Shown here: positions 10,944 to 23,284 of the stretch, piece by piece
Layout: every line of letters starts with the position of its first letter
Numbering within the stretch: the first letter of the stretch is position 1
Source: Notospermus geniculatus
Taxonomy: Eukaryota; Nemertea; Pilidiophora; Heteronemertea; Lineidae
Length of the DNA stretch: 64,000 bases
Assembly (NCBI GenBank): GCA_002633025.1
Contig: NMRB01000022.1
Location: 384,892-448,891 of the forward strand
Direction of reading: 5' to 3'
Made by a program: the position numbers and the translations under genes
Notes under the pieces: generated by a model
The model's database searches: none
What the model saw: the letters and a program-made list of their open reading frames with translations, nothing else
What the model was told of the DNA's origin: nothing

Positions 10944-13900
10944 ATGAGAGTGTCCCTCCGTATATTGGCACTTTTGCCAATAATTCTGGGGGTTTGTCGA
11001 CCGTTCCAGCTAAAACACCACAATTATGTGGAGCTCGTTCAGTCGTTGCGGGAAGTGCATGAAAAATGTCCGGATATCACACGCTTGTACAATCTGACCA
11101 ACTTCGATGGGTTTTCCAACTTGACACCAATGAAGAACAGATTGACTGTGATAGAGTTTGCGGTACCAGTGGACCCAGAAGACCTTCAGGGAGGTAAGAG
11201 AAGACTTCTCGCCTTTATAAACCATACCATGATGATCCAGGTGTAAAGGGAAAGAATGTCCCCAGGAACAAAAGATCCTATTGTTACATTCTAATCTCTG
11301 GGGATTGGTTTTCTATAGTCATGCCGCTTATTCCGTCATTCAACAATAGAAGTGGACACTTTTTACAGGGGGACACTCTGTACCGTTACACCGGCATGAT
11401 GATATACTGATCAGATAGGTAGAGGTTCCAAAGGATGATCCAATGAAACTGCCCTAGATCTAGGCCTACATCTTCACTTCCTCACTAAAAGTGTTAGATA
11501 AGTGTTAGATTTTTATTTGTGGACGCCACCTTGGAATAATATTGATGATTTTGGTATGAAGTGCTTATTTCAACTGGGTTTCTTGCTATGAGGTGGCCAA
11601 ATAATGATTCTATTAATTCTATATTAGCATGATCAGTTGTGGTAACCATATCGCAGAGTGCCCTAGTTTCTTTTATGATATGATGTTCGACATCGCTTAC
11701 AGTAGATGTCAGTTTGTAAAAAGTCCCTCTTACTGTGCATATCGATGGTCCCTTTTTTGTTCCAAGGTTTTATGGCCTAGGGCTGGGTTGCACAAAACTC
11801 ATGTTAGCGCTAACATGATGTTAGCGCTAACATCATGATGTTAAATGACGTAAAATGACAATGGATTTTGACGTCATCTAACATAAAAGTTAGCGCTAAC
11901 ATGAGTTTTGTGCAACCGGCCCCAGGGGCGCAAAATTGATTAAATCATCTGGAGGGTGAAGTTGGATATCTACATCCTCTCAGATGCATTTAATTTTCCT
12001 GACATCTGACACCACACTTAACAACTTGGCTCGAAGAGGGAAAATGACCTTTTGGAGGAAAAATTTGCTTTGTCCCGTTTTGCTCTGGGGGCATTTGCCC
12101 CCCCCCCCCCCCCCCCCCCCNGGTCAGGCCTTTAGATTCCCCTCTAGTCCAGACACCCTCTATTTTTTTACCTTATTTTGGGGACATTTTTCGTCGCATA
12201 TTCATCTCCATCTTGAAGCCATCAGTCACCAAGGAGACTGGGTTTTGTAGTTATGAGAGTCATAGAAATAAAGAAAATCCAATCCTTCATGTTTGAAAAG
12301 TGCAGGAGAGCTATTTATTACACTCCTCAGAAGTGCTAGGAGAGCTATTAGCTCTCGGGGAAAACTTTAATGACAAAGATTTGTTTCTTCATGGAGTTTT
12401 TGTTTTCTGGAGGGGCTGAATTTGGGGACACCGATTTTGGGGACATTCATTAGTGGGAATTTGGGCGACACCGTATAACGGCGTCGTTTTGGGGGAATCT
12501 AAAAGCCTGTTGGTGATGAGGAAGAGGTAGGCCTACTTAGTAATAATGTCTGCTCTGCAGCAAGCTCACCTAAGGCTCCAGTTCCATAGAGTTCACGTTT
12601 ACACTTTTCTCGCGTTACACTTCGTGTTTTCCTTTCGTTCCTCGGAGAAAGCATGCCACATGACAGGTAATGTGTGTCTCGTTGTGCGCTGAATCGAGGA
12701 ACGAAAGGAAAACGTGAAGCGTGGCGCGTGAAAAGTGTAAACGTGAACTCTATGGAACTGGAGCCTAAGCCTAACTGCTGTCTCTGCCTGGGTAAATTGC
12801 AATGGACATGGGTCATACCACCATTAGCTCAGTATTGTTACGTTAATGATGCCATAAGGATTTCCCAACACACTTGATGTCTTAACCTACTATCTTTTGC
12901 TCATGTTTTAACTGACAAAATTTATCAGAAACATCTTCAGAATACCGTGTTTCAATGTTTTATTTTCCTCAAAAGTGCTAGCTGCCTGTTATTTATCATC
13001 ATTTACATGTCATGCAAGGTGAAATTGTCCACATTTCGTCGCCTTGTACAGTATTGATTACTTGACAGTGAGAAATGTACAGCATACGCCGTATACTGGT
13101 CGCAACATGACGTCACATGGTTACCATGGTGATGGTTGTGATCGACTCGCTGCGTACAACGTGTGGTTGATAAGTGTTCACAAAATCTGGTCATGTTAAT
13201 TCATTCCAAAGGCTAATGTTTCAGAAACGGTTAAAAATTTCTGGCTTCATTAAGGAGAAACCACAAGCAGGGTTTCCGCCAGACATTTTTTTGAGGGTAC
13301 TAATTCCTTCAAAATCATCAAAAACCCCATGAAATTAAAGAAAATGGCCGTTTTCTGCCCCTTTCAGGGTACTACCATATTTCCCTTAGTACCCTCTGGC
13401 GGAAACATTGAAAGGTGTAAATTTTTCATATCATTCATAAAGTATGTACACTCATGGCCAAAAATAAATGGACAGTAGTTTTTTTTAATATCTCCAAACC
13501 AATGGGTAGAGAAAAAAACTACTGTCCATTTATTTTTGGCCGTGAGTGTACATGTACATGTTGGCCTATTTGGATGAAAGAAACAGTTGGATGAAGAGAC
13601 CATTTCCGTCCTGGAGAAACGTTGGAACTATTAAGATAGTCCACGTCAATATCAAGTGGCCGACTATAAAGTTGCCTGTGGAATATAAAACATTAATGAA
13701 GTTGATTATTCTATTAGCCTCTGCTCTCAGTTTGAATCTTGTGTCACTGTCGGGGACAAAGAAATTGTCAATGAGAGAATAATTGATGGGTGTCTTCAAA
13801 CAGAGCTAATATGGCATTCTCTCTTCCAATACCCAGGTCATTCATTACCAACTTATCCCTCATAATTTCATCTTTGTCTGCATCATATTATTGTGAATGG

Positions 13901-16900
13901 GTTCGTCCATTATTTAGTCCAGTAGGTTTCTACTTTTTCAGTAATTCAAGAACATTCAAATCATCATCCCATGAGTAAATGTACACTGTATTTCTGGTGC
14001 TTCGGTGGTTCATGGCACTTTGACTTACATTGTAGCATGACCCCTCTCTGAGATGACATCCCTGTCTAGGACCGGTACCTTGTACATGTATGCATGGAAT
14101 ATTGACATACCTTGTCCCCGTGCAAGAACCTTGACACAGCCTCATCATGGTTGATTTATGCATTCTAACATCCTTATCATTCTTAATTATCATCTTTCTC
14201 ATAAAATATAGAAGGAAATGATGCTAGTCTGATTATCTCAATCGGTTTTGGCCGTTGATGGAGATGTTGGTTTCAGTTGATCCTGTCATCTTATCTGATG
14301 TGTCAAAAGATTTCACCCAGGATACAGGCTCTGATGTTGTGCTGATCCTCGCATTTGATACATGTACCCATTTATGCTCCATTTCCGTGCGTGATTCACT
14401 CCTTTTCAAGTTGACCTTCGGTCGGTTATCCTTTGGAGAAGGAAGCTTGTGGCAATGACACAAACCTGTTGAATGCACATGTAAAGGGCATCACGATCAG
14501 GTGGTTTTTGCTGTTCCTCCTTTCCCGGAAGCTTAATGCAACTCCCGGATGCAACTGCTTCCTTAATGCCATCCAACAACAATGGCATTTTCGCAAAATA
14601 AATGACTGTCATCATAATATCATGTAAGTCTTACATGTAGCAAGAAATGGTGAACAGTCATCAGAAAAATATGAGGTGTTGATTCTTTCCCTTGCGGCAT
14701 TAAGCAACTCTGGGAAAGAATATGGACAAACAGACAATTCACCATCCTGGTGTATTGGTTGAACAATAGCTATTGTCACAATGCTGTCCCGTTTCCTTTA
14801 TTTTTGCTCTCTTTTTCCTGTTGATTTGAACGGGTTGCACCTCATCCCAACACCAGAACAAAGAATACCACATACAAAACAAAAGAAGCTTTCCTACATG
14901 TATGCCTGTGGGAAACTGAGGTAGGCCTACATTCCCTACGGCATATTTATGCCAAATATTTTGAGAAGCAGTGGGTTGACAAGGAAGTACTAAAATGACT
15001 ATTCATTTGTTGGTTTCCGGCAATGTTGAGGCTATTTTGTGAAGAACTGATTAAATATCTTTGTTCCTCCAGGTGCTTTGTATCCCATCCTTTTGTTTCC
15101 TGTTTGCCAAGCGAGTGGGAGTTCACCTCTTGCTAAATTATCGACGACACACTGTTGCCCCTGAAGGTGATAATTTGTCAGCTTAGCACAAAAGTGTGAC
15201 CATTGGTCATAAAGTTCAGCTGTTGATTGCCACACAGCGTATATTCGAACATCTACATGTATAATTCATTTTTCCCACAGTTTTAAGTTAAAAAAGTTAA
15301 AGTTTGGGTTTATAGTCTGATATCAACAACGGTAGAGATGTCATCCGACTTCACAATTTAACCCCAGTCTATCCTGAAACCTTTCAGTAGAACTCTGATG
15401 AGCTGCTCATTCAGCGCTACAATCTGAGCTTTTCCGACCGGTACCCATTTATACACCTGGGTGGAGAGAGGCCAGTGAGGCAAAGAGACTTGCCCAAAGT
15501 CTCACGTCCAGTGGGATTCGAACCCGGGACCTTCTGACCGCTAGTTGGAGACCCGAACCACTACACCACTGTGGCTCCCCAATTAAAGGGACAGAATTGC
15601 AAAGACAGCCACATACATGTACATGTACTGTAAATGAAAGGACAACTCTGTCTTTGGTCTTCAAATAACATCCTCTCCACCCCTTGCAATACAGGTTCTG
15701 TAGCTCTGCACTTCTGGCTGAAAAACCGTTGACATTTTCGATTCCAATTTCATTACATTTTGCTCGGATGAGGTGGGTCAATATCAGAAAGCTGTCACTA
15801 ACTTGGTTTTTACCGGTACATGAATGAAAGTTTAATGTGGACGAGACGGATGTCAATAGTAAACGAATTCCAACAGCATATGAGGCCAAGTAAGCTGGCT
15901 CTATTACAGCAGGGCACTGTACAGTACATTGCACAATTGACCTACCTTTATCTGCGTACCTTCCGCGTGCATACCTTCCGCGTACGTCACGCGGAAGGTA
16001 CGCTTCAGTTCATTGCGTATGGTACGGGTGCGTCATGCCGTTCACGAGTCTCTTCTGCGTGACGTCCGCGCACCACTAAGAAAATGGTGCCCGCCATGGA
16101 GGGGGACAGACCGAAATGTCACCCCGAGAAAACATTGTTGACCGAGGCCGCTTCGGCTGAGGTCAACAATGTTTCTCGAGGGGTGACATTTCGGTCTGTC
16201 CCCCGACATGAAAAGGGCACCATTTTCTATATCGTACCTCTGCATTATAAACGGTAAAATATGACCAAAATTGATCATAATCTGGGCCTACACACCCGAG
16301 TCAGTCGAAGAGAGAAGCGCAGAGCGCATTTCGCGCCATTGCTACCAACAGATGCGATGACGTCATTACGTCACCAAGATGCGACACACCATGCAGGCAC
16401 CGCGGACATGGCGGACCGGTCGGTAGGTAGGCCTACCATTTATCACGCCAGTTAGCCTGCTGTTTCCTCTACTCCACACAACACTTGATGTATTCGAGTT
16501 ATATACGCCGATACCCCGACAATCGACACCAAAATATGATTCGATCTGAGCTCGAGTGCCTGATATCTGACTTCAAACATTCGAAGCGGTCAAATGAAAA
16601 AAACGTTAGCCATTATGTTTTAGCCACGCCCATCCATGTGACATTATGCCGGGTAACATTAGGAAATGTTACACGGCCACGTGATGCGTATCGGCCAATC
16701 AAATTCAAGGATTTTACCTTGAGGTACGATATAGGCAAATGACGTTACGTGTTCACTACGTACCTTCCATGACGGCGCGCAACGTCTGTGGAAGATACGA
16801 AGACAGTACGTGCATGGCGCTGCATGTACGCCGACGCGGATGGTGCGCGTCGCGGAAGGGAGATCAATTGTGCAACGTACTGTGTAACTGACATACCTAA

Positions 16901-19752
16901 ATTCGCAAATCATTCGCATAGCATACATGGCATACGCGTGACCAAGTCTTCATACTGCACAATAGGAGCAGTCAGCCACGCATATTGCCAACAGATGGCA
17001 GCAAAGTCTTAGCGGACCAATGTACAGGAAAATCTACGTGATTGCTGCTCGATCGATAATGACTGGGTCCGCTACATGTAATGCATTGAATTGGGCCGTA
17101 GTGACACCTAGTAGTCAACTCGCTGACAGCTCCTATTGTGCCCTGTACTGTATCACTGTCATGTTTGGGACTATTCTATGGAGTTTCTATTCCTTCACTG
17201 ATATGACCCCCTGCAACAACACAATACGCGTGTAGTTCTCTTCAGCTATTAGTCCAGTTGCTCATGCAGTATTCAATACAGTTTAAATATGATTCTCTGA
17301 AAGCCGAAGATGTTGCCTTTAAAAATCGTTTTGCCGTCTAGAAGATAAGAACGAAAATGGATATTCTCAATTCAGCCTAGAGCATTCGATCAGACTTGAA
17401 ATTGAAAACATTAAAAAGACGTTTGTGTCAAGATATGAAGAATTTTGACTTCCAAAGGTTACATCCATATTCATATTTTGAATTGGATGTCGATGTGATC
17501 TTAGTTTGGGAACCAAGTGCTGAATAAAAAGAAAAGCCTTGAGGGGGCATTTCAAACTCAAAGAATACTTTCCTGTTTCAAAAATTGCTGACGAATTGAC
17601 AATACTATGGGTTTGGTATTATCTTTCTTCAAAAGGGATAATTCAAGATTCATTTCATGGTTCGTTTTGTTCCAAGGTGTCTTTTCCCGATCCTAAGCCC
17701 TGTGGTATGAATGGTAATTGAAGTTAAAAGGTTAGGCTCTTGTATCATGTTTTTTTTCTATTTTAGCGCGGCCACATTTCAAGTATATCGGGAACATGCA
17801 TGGGAATGAAGTTGTTGGGCGAGAACTGCTGCTCAAGTTGGCTGACTATTTGTGTGAAGAGTACAAGAAGGGAACGAACCCTGAAGTTGTTGAGCTTCTG
17901 AAGAAAACTGTCATCCATATCATGCCAAGTATGAACCCTGATGGTTGGGAAATAGCTGACCATCAGGTGAGAAATTTTTTTTAAAGAACATCCATGTGAA
18001 TGTTTCCCTTTGTCTCTGTCAATTGCTGCCATTTTCCTTGGTTAACTGGAATCACCTATCTTCATAGGAGCTAATTCACCACCCACACAAACAGTTTATA
18101 TGTAGATGTAATGTACCTTTGACATTATGTTTGATCTCATTGATCCATGTTTGATGTGCATGTATCTGGAAGAAGGTTTTGAAATTACTGAGAATAAAAT
18201 AACATGGAATTATATAAAATTATTGCCATTCCTTTTAGGTGGGGAAGAATAAGAGCTGGTTGCTCGGACGGACCAATGCCAATGATGCCGACCTCAACAG
18301 AAACTTTCCTGATCTTGATCGCATTGCTTATGGACTGGAAAAATACAACGAACCGACGGACAACTTGTTCATGCCTCAGATGTTGAATGACGAACGGGTA
18401 GGTTTGGCCAGTGGATGAGCAAGCGCTCGTAAATTGCATGATTCCCATTACCTGGTTGCGAGGTAGGCCTACATTTCATGAGAAATGTACACACTGCTTA
18501 ACAACATGTATAATGTCTATCATTTTTTCGTCTAGATTCAACCAGAGACATTAATGGTGATCAAGTGGATCATGCAGATACCATTTGTCCTCTCTGCCAA
18601 CCTCCACGGTGGCGACATTGTGGCAAACTACCCCTATGATGAAAGCCGGTCAGGAAAGTCTCAAGAATATGCCGAGTGCCCCGACGATGCTACTTTCAAG
18701 TGAGTCACTCTTAAAAGAATTGGACACTTTTCTGAGCGAATACTGCGTTGCGTATCTCTACGGATGGAACCAAAAAGACTATTCTTGATAAAACTGACTC
18801 TACATTGCTGCCTCTTAATAAATTGAATTTCAATCTAATTAGTTCACTAATTAAAATGTCATCCATCAGCTGTCACGATCCATTAATTGGTATTGGTTGG
18901 GTAACTATTATTGATTACGGTGCCGTACCTCACATTAAAAAATGGACATGCTTCATTCTTACAGGGTTCTATCGAGGGCATATTCTACAAAGCATGGCAT
19001 CATGGCAAAGCCACACAAGTCATGTGACATGAGCGAGACGCCATTTTACAAGAATGACGGCACTACAAATGGTGCCGCTTGGTATTCTCTGGCTGGAGGT
19101 AAGATTATAGATACGGTATTTGATAAAAATCTGGATGTCTCCAAGCAACATGGAGACTGTTTCTTCAACGTGGAGTTGATTTCATGATGATGACGTTTCT
19201 TCTTCATGTGGAAAGTATATTTATTAGGTTTTATATTATTTTTTTCCAGGAATGCAGGACTTTAACTACTTGAGCAGCAACTGTTTTGAGATAACTGTTG
19301 AATTGAGCTGCGTTAAGTTCCCCAAGGCAGACACATTGCCAAAGTACTGGAAAGACAACAAGGAGTCCCTTATCAATTACATGTGGCAGGTAGGTTGACC
19401 GTAGGGCCCCATCTCAGACTGAATTAATTGAATTTCTTAGGCTTACCCTATAGAAATGTGAACTACCAGTATAAGTCAAATTCGATGACCCTGTGCTGGT
19501 TTCATGACTTGTAATGAAATACTTTGTTTCTTGGCTGATCATCAATTTCCTCTGATGACAGTTATCCAGCAGTCTGTTCGACCCATCCCATCATATTTTT
19601 CATCGATTTTCACTTCTGTTTTCAGAGTCATATCGGTGTTAAAGGATATGTTTATGATTACCTAACTGGCACTGCACTACCCCATTCTGAGATAAGTGTT
19701 ACGAATATAACTGGTGGCATAGAAGATGAAATTGAACACAACATTTTCTCAG
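10944..19752 (+). CDS. CPE: carboxypeptidase E-like M14 metallocarboxypeptidase, C-terminus not found
   Basis: Exons: 10944-11193, 17767-17966, 18239-18397, 18536-18699, 18965-19098, 19250-19389 and 19626-19752; all phases agree, giving 391 residues and one extra base. The start Met opens a signal peptide ([12 protein letters not shown]). Zinc ligands lie in [11 protein letters not shown] (about 87-98) and in [20 protein letters not shown] holds substrate-binding residues, and [10 protein letters not shown] carries the catalytic Glu. [10 protein letters not shown] starts the transthyretin-like domain. Enzymes of this family trim C-terminal Lys/Arg from prohormone intermediates in the regulated secretory pathway. 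The exon after the last donor (G|GTAATT) is missing: the rest of the beta-sandwich and the amphipathic tail were not seen up to 23.2 kb. Intron 1 is 6.6 kb and full of MITEs. A CPD/CPM-type relative is less likely, given the matches around [11 protein letters not shown]. Confidence 0.88.
11780..11924. mobile_element. MITE, GGGTTGCACAAAACTC family, copy 1
   Basis: Terminal inverted repeats GGGTTGCACAAAACTCATG / inverse, with inner TTAGCGCTAACAT palindromes. It lies in intron 1 of the carboxypeptidase gene. A second copy is at 22655-22810 with the same termini and the same central TTTTACGTCATTTAACAT-like core. Confidence 0.75.
12099..12121. repeat. poly-C run ending in an assembly N
   Basis: At least 22 consecutive C residues end in one N at 12121. 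The length is probably a sequencing or assembly limit. Confidence 0.7.
12125..12509. mobile_element. foldback element, CAGGCCTTTAGATTCCCC termini
   Basis: The left end CAGGCCTTTAGATTCCCC is inverted at the right end (GGGGGAATCTAAAAGCCTG). The inner part repeats short GGGGACA words. An element with nearly the same termini (CAGGCCTTTATATTCCC) is at 32389-32655, so the two probably belong to one family. Confidence 0.6.
12569..12771. mobile_element. foldback MITE in intron 1 of the carboxypeptidase gene
   Basis: The arms pair from TAGGCTCCAGTTCCATAGAG-type sequence through GTTCACGTTTACACTTTTC and TTTTCCTTTCGTTCCTC to a loop near 12655-12690. The overlapping open frames on both strands are mirror images, not genes. 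Confidence 0.7.
13271..13406. mobile_element. short inverted-repeat element, GTTTCCGCCAGA termini
   Basis: GGTTTCCGCCAGA at 13271 is inverted as TCTGGCGGAAAC at 13395-13406, with GGGTACTA-type words inside both ends. No coding content. Confidence 0.55.
13449..13548. mobile_element. 100-bp Tc1/mariner-type MITE with TA target site
   Basis: Both ends read CACTCATGGCC or CACTCACGGCC inward, continuing through AAAAATAAATGGACAGTAGT. A TA dinucleotide flanks each end (13447-13448 and 13549-13550). TA duplication and a CACT end fit the Tc1/mariner superfamily. Confidence 0.7.
14233..15235 (-). other. minus-strand open frames of uncertain coding status inside carboxypeptidase intron 1
   Basis: Two patches read like ordinary protein on the minus strand: about 15065-15235 (contains [20 protein letters not shown]) and 14256-14590 (contains [15 protein letters not shown], then a second frame with [18 protein letters not shown]). 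The two frames in the 14.2-14.6 kb patch overlap out of phase, with no credible intron between them. A decayed gene or chance open frame is as likely as a real nested gene. No family recognised. Confidence 0.25.
15420..15582 (-). repeat. tRNA-derived SINE
   Basis: From about 15582 on the minus strand: an A-box-like TGGTGTAGTGG, then B-box GGTTCGAATCC (15514-15524), then a body with CTTTGCC and a CACCTGGGTGTATAAATGGG-type tail near 15450. The tRNA-like acceptor stem does not close. It is a SINE inside carboxypeptidase intron 1. Confidence 0.7.
16081..16226. mobile_element. foldback MITE, AAAATGGTGCCC termini
   Basis: AAAATGGTGCCC at 16081 is inverted at 16226. A long inner stem holds GGGGGACAGACCGAAATGTC and AACATTGTTGACC around a GGCCGCTTCGGCT centre. 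In carboxypeptidase intron 1. Confidence 0.7.
16260..17766. other. intron 1 sequence, no gene seen
   Basis: Rest of the first carboxypeptidase intron up to the 17767 acceptor (TTTTAG). The short frames in it show no domain or splice support. Confidence 0.5.
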
Positions 19753-19853
19753 GTAATTTAATCAGTTTTTCAGTCATGAATGTTTAATAGATGAGATGTT
19801 TAAACACATATAACCATTCTTTTCGTCATCTTGTCCATGTCCTTGGTTTGATT

Positions 19854-20073
19854 CTAAAGCCTGCCGCACGCTGGAGCTGTCTGCTGAGCGAAAAGTTAGT
19901 CGAGACCATTTGCTCAGCAGATAGCTCACGTGTGTGCGTATTTTCGGTGAGTTTTCTCCCTCGCGAGGTAGAAAACTCACCAAAAAATACGCGCACACGC
20001 GAGCTATCTGCCGAGCAAATGGTCTCGACTGACTTTTTGCTCAGCAGATAGCTCCAGTGTGCGGCAGGCTTTA
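19854..20073. mobile_element. 220-bp foldback MITE just after carboxypeptidase exon 7
   Basis: CTAAAGCCTGCCGCAC at the left is inverted at the right. The arms pair through AGCTATCTGC-type and GAGACCATTTGCTC segments and GTGAGTTTTC around a CCTCGCGAGG centre. A TA flank on both sides is possible. It lies about 100 bp after the last recognised exon. Confidence 0.75.
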
Positions 20074-20536
20074 GTGTACCCATTTCTTTGCTAAATGTGG
20101 CCCGCTCTAGCAAAAGTAGGCGCTTGTTGCAACCGAGGAAAGATTACGGCCTTACAACACAATGTCTGTCTCTAGAGGTTGACAATAGCAGTGGACAGCA
20201 GTGATAATAGTTGAGTAAAGTGATGACCAATGATGATCACTTGTCATAAGCGCCTGCTTTTGGTGAAGGGGTCACATGTTGAATCTTACTACACTCCTTT
20301 CGCAGTGTCTTCTCACTCATACCTATCGTTCATAGACACTGCTTACAATAGCCCGATCCCCGCCGATTTACCGCATGGTGGCAGCACTAGTCAGCGGCCA
20401 AATAGCGCGGGAAACAGCGCCGGCGTTGCTCCCAGCTTCGGCCTGTTTAACAAGATCAATCACTACANTCAGAGATTTTGGGTGAAATTGGGGGTGCGCC
20501 TTATAGTCAGGTGCGCCCTATAGTCAGGAAAATACG

Positions 20537-21246
20537 GTACCTGGTCATATATCTCATGTATTTGGGTCAACCTAATTTTAACCCTTTGTTATGTAACACA
20601 TGATTTAAAAAAGGTCCAAAAGTCAACTTTTTTATTTCAAGTTTTTTTCAGCAGAATTCACAGTGTTGTGATGAGGTGATTGATAATGAGAGTTTTTGCG
20701 AAAAAAAATTTTGAAAATGTTTTTCCGTTTACGTAATATCTCAAAATATCAAAATTTGAGATTTTTGAAATTTTGATATATTCGATCATTTTTCAATGTC
20801 ATTTGGTAACATTCATTCCCTGGTGATAATTTCTGCAATTTTTGAATGCTTTTTTCACTTAAATGTAATGATATTCAGCCTCTTTATTCAGCCTCAAGAT
20901 TTCACATCATATTTTCAGCTGATTCGGTAATGGAAACACGTGGAAAATTTCGTAGCCATCTTGTTATCATGTCTGGCAGTGAATAACAGCAAAAAAATAT
21001 TCAATATCTCAAAATATCAAAAATCCCAGATTTTGATATTTTGAGATATCACGAAAAACACAACAGATTTCACCGATTTTTTTGGCAAAGAGTCTTTAAT
21101 GTCAATCACCTCATCACATCAGTGGCAAATCTGTTGAAAAAAATTTGAAATAAAAAAGTTGATTTATGGACCTTTTTTAAATTGCGTGTTACATAACAAA
21201 GGGTTAAAATTAGGTTGACCCAAATACATGAGGTATATGACCAAGT
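20537..21246. mobile_element. 710-bp foldback element
   Basis: The left arm (TGGTCATATATCTCATGTAT, GGGTCAACCTAATTTTAACC, AAAAAGGTCCA) is inverted at about 21150-21246. A second, inner pair reads TCAAAATATCAAAAT/ATTTTGATATTTTGA (about 20740-20790 and 21005-21050). AT-rich, no open frame. An N is at 20468 just outside. Confidence 0.75.
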
Positions 21247-21251
21247 ATGTA

Positions 21252-21355
21252 TACCACACTATGTTGAAAACCGCATCAAATTATCTTGTTTTATCTTGGA
21301 GATATTTGAAAAACACGCTGTCCATTTACTTATTTGAAAGACTGTACAAACTTAT
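21252..21355 (+). repeat. dispersed repeat shared with 61165-61262
   Basis: ACTATGTTGAAAACCGCATC to GAAAGACTGTACA is nearly identical at 61165-61262, beyond the phosphatase gene. The 21 kb copy abuts the right end of a foldback element; the 61 kb copy does not. Non-coding. Confidence 0.7.
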
Positions 21356-21359
21356 GTAT

Positions 21360-22650
21360 GGAGCCTTGCAGTGTTGAGAGGACGACTTCCTGAAAATTCT
21401 CCAATATGATGATAAATTAAATTTGATGTTGATTACATCGGTATATTGTCTGCGATATACATTTCAATACTCAATGCCACTCGAGCTAAAAGCAGTTCAT
21501 TCATCAATTCTGTACTCACAAAATGTCGAGAACCTGTCGATTAAGAAATGTTTTTAACTCAAGATAATGCATATCCTTTGTCTGTGGTTGACATTAAACA
21601 TCCTCTCAGTACTTCATGGCAGGCAAAAATACTTACATGTATTTATTGTGTATATGGTACCTGTTGTTATTGATGCATTCTGTAAATTGCTCTGGTGATA
21701 TTTAGAACTGTGATTCCCCTTGATACACGTGTCTCGAAATTGTCTCCCAAATATGTTCCACCAATTAGGACCATATTCAAACTTACATGTTATTTGGAGA
21801 AGACAAGTTTTTGAAATGTACCTAATTTGTTATTCTAATTGAATCTCTTACATACTTCTTCCTGTCATTCAAAAAAACAGTACTCAGGCTAAAAAAGCAT
21901 ACATGTTGAGTAACATTCCAACATCTTCTCTTATTTTCTTACTTTATAAACTGGTACATTCTGGGAAGGTGTTTTGCATTGTGGGCCAATGAATTACTGA
22001 AAGAATCAATCTTACTCAGCCATGATTGATTATCCATGGAGTCCTGGAATCATTTCCTCAGTCTTTGTTACAGGGGCTTGTATTCTATTCCCAGGCGTTT
22101 GATAGACAAATTTGCTTCTCTTTTAAGGAGTTCTTCCCACCACATTGATTATCAAAGCCTGGTGGTTGTACTTTGTGCAATAAATATTGTATTGTTGTAA
22201 ATATGCCTTAGTTATTTCACTTCCAATAATGACGTACACATATGAACATTAGTCACTCAGTTAGGTTACATGTATCAGTGACTGCTATGCAATAGAAGGA
22301 ACCAATGTGACAGACAAGTTCACATCATTCGGAACTACTCTAGGATTGATCTAGAAGACCAAATGACTTTGCCTGTGATACCGTCGTGGATTCATATTCA
22401 TTCCAGCTTGGAGAGCAACTTCCCATTACTTGTGATTGGAGCACACTCCTATTATTGTTGATTGTTCATCAGGTCGATGAATATTTTGAAATAGCCAGGC
22501 AGTTGGAGTAGCCTGGTTCCACTGGCCTCCACAGATGGCGTTGGGGTGGGAGAGTTGAAATCACACGTCACGTTTTGAAATGACTGCAGGTACTCTTGAC
22601 TTCTGAAGCACATTACTCTCTTCTAAATCTCTATGGTGCTCACTGACAAC
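21360..22650. other. no gene seen; searched for the missing carboxypeptidase exon
   Basis: AT-rich sequence with no frame matching the expected end of the transthyretin-like domain. A long 3' UTR or a skipped exon cannot be excluded. Confidence 0.4.
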
Positions 22651-22654
22651 TTCT

Positions 22655-22810
22655 GGGGCCGGTTGCACAAAACTCACGATAGCGCTAACTTGGTGTTAGC
22701 ACTACTTTATGTTAGACGACGTAAAAATCCCTTGTCTTTTTACGTCATTTAACATAAAGTTAGCACTAACACCAAGTTAACGCTAACATGAGTTTTGTGC
22801 AACCCAGCCC
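22655..22810. mobile_element. MITE, GGGTTGCACAAAACTC family, copy 2
   Basis: Same termini as 11780-11924 (GGCCGGTTGCACAAAACTC / inverse) with TTAGCACTA in place of TTAGCGCTAA. Lies between the carboxypeptidase and MAD1L1 genes. Confidence 0.75.
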
Positions 22811-23284
22811 TGATCTACAAACATGTAAGCTACTGTAAATCATAGGAGTACATGTCCATGGAAAGAAAAGCCTGAGGAGGATTTAAACTGTTTAAATTCT
22901 TTTTTTTTTAATTTGTAAACTTTATACAATCATGGTCAAATGCGAATTATTAGTAATCTATGCATGGTGGTTACAAAGCACCTTTTCATACACATACAAC
23001 TTATTCCCCAAAAGTACATGCTAGTTGGTAAATTCCCCAAAATTACATGCTAGTTGGTAAATGCTGTCGTTATTGCCACCATTGACCCAGTAAGGCTGAC
23101 AGTCTTCTGCCGTTCCCTTCTGCCATTGACCCGGTAAGGTTGACAGTCTTCATGGCTTCCCATGGCTGTCAGCATGAAATTCATGATATTTTGCAGGGAA
23201 ACAATATTACCAATAGAAACAAGTAGAAATATGATCCAATCATTTATTGTCCATTGAGAATCACAGAGAGAATGTCTTTCTTCA

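Noticed and set aside
20230-20523. 97-codon frame across the N at 20468 as the missing carboxypeptidase exon
   Set aside because: No acceptor in the right phase and no resemblance to the transthyretin-like domain.
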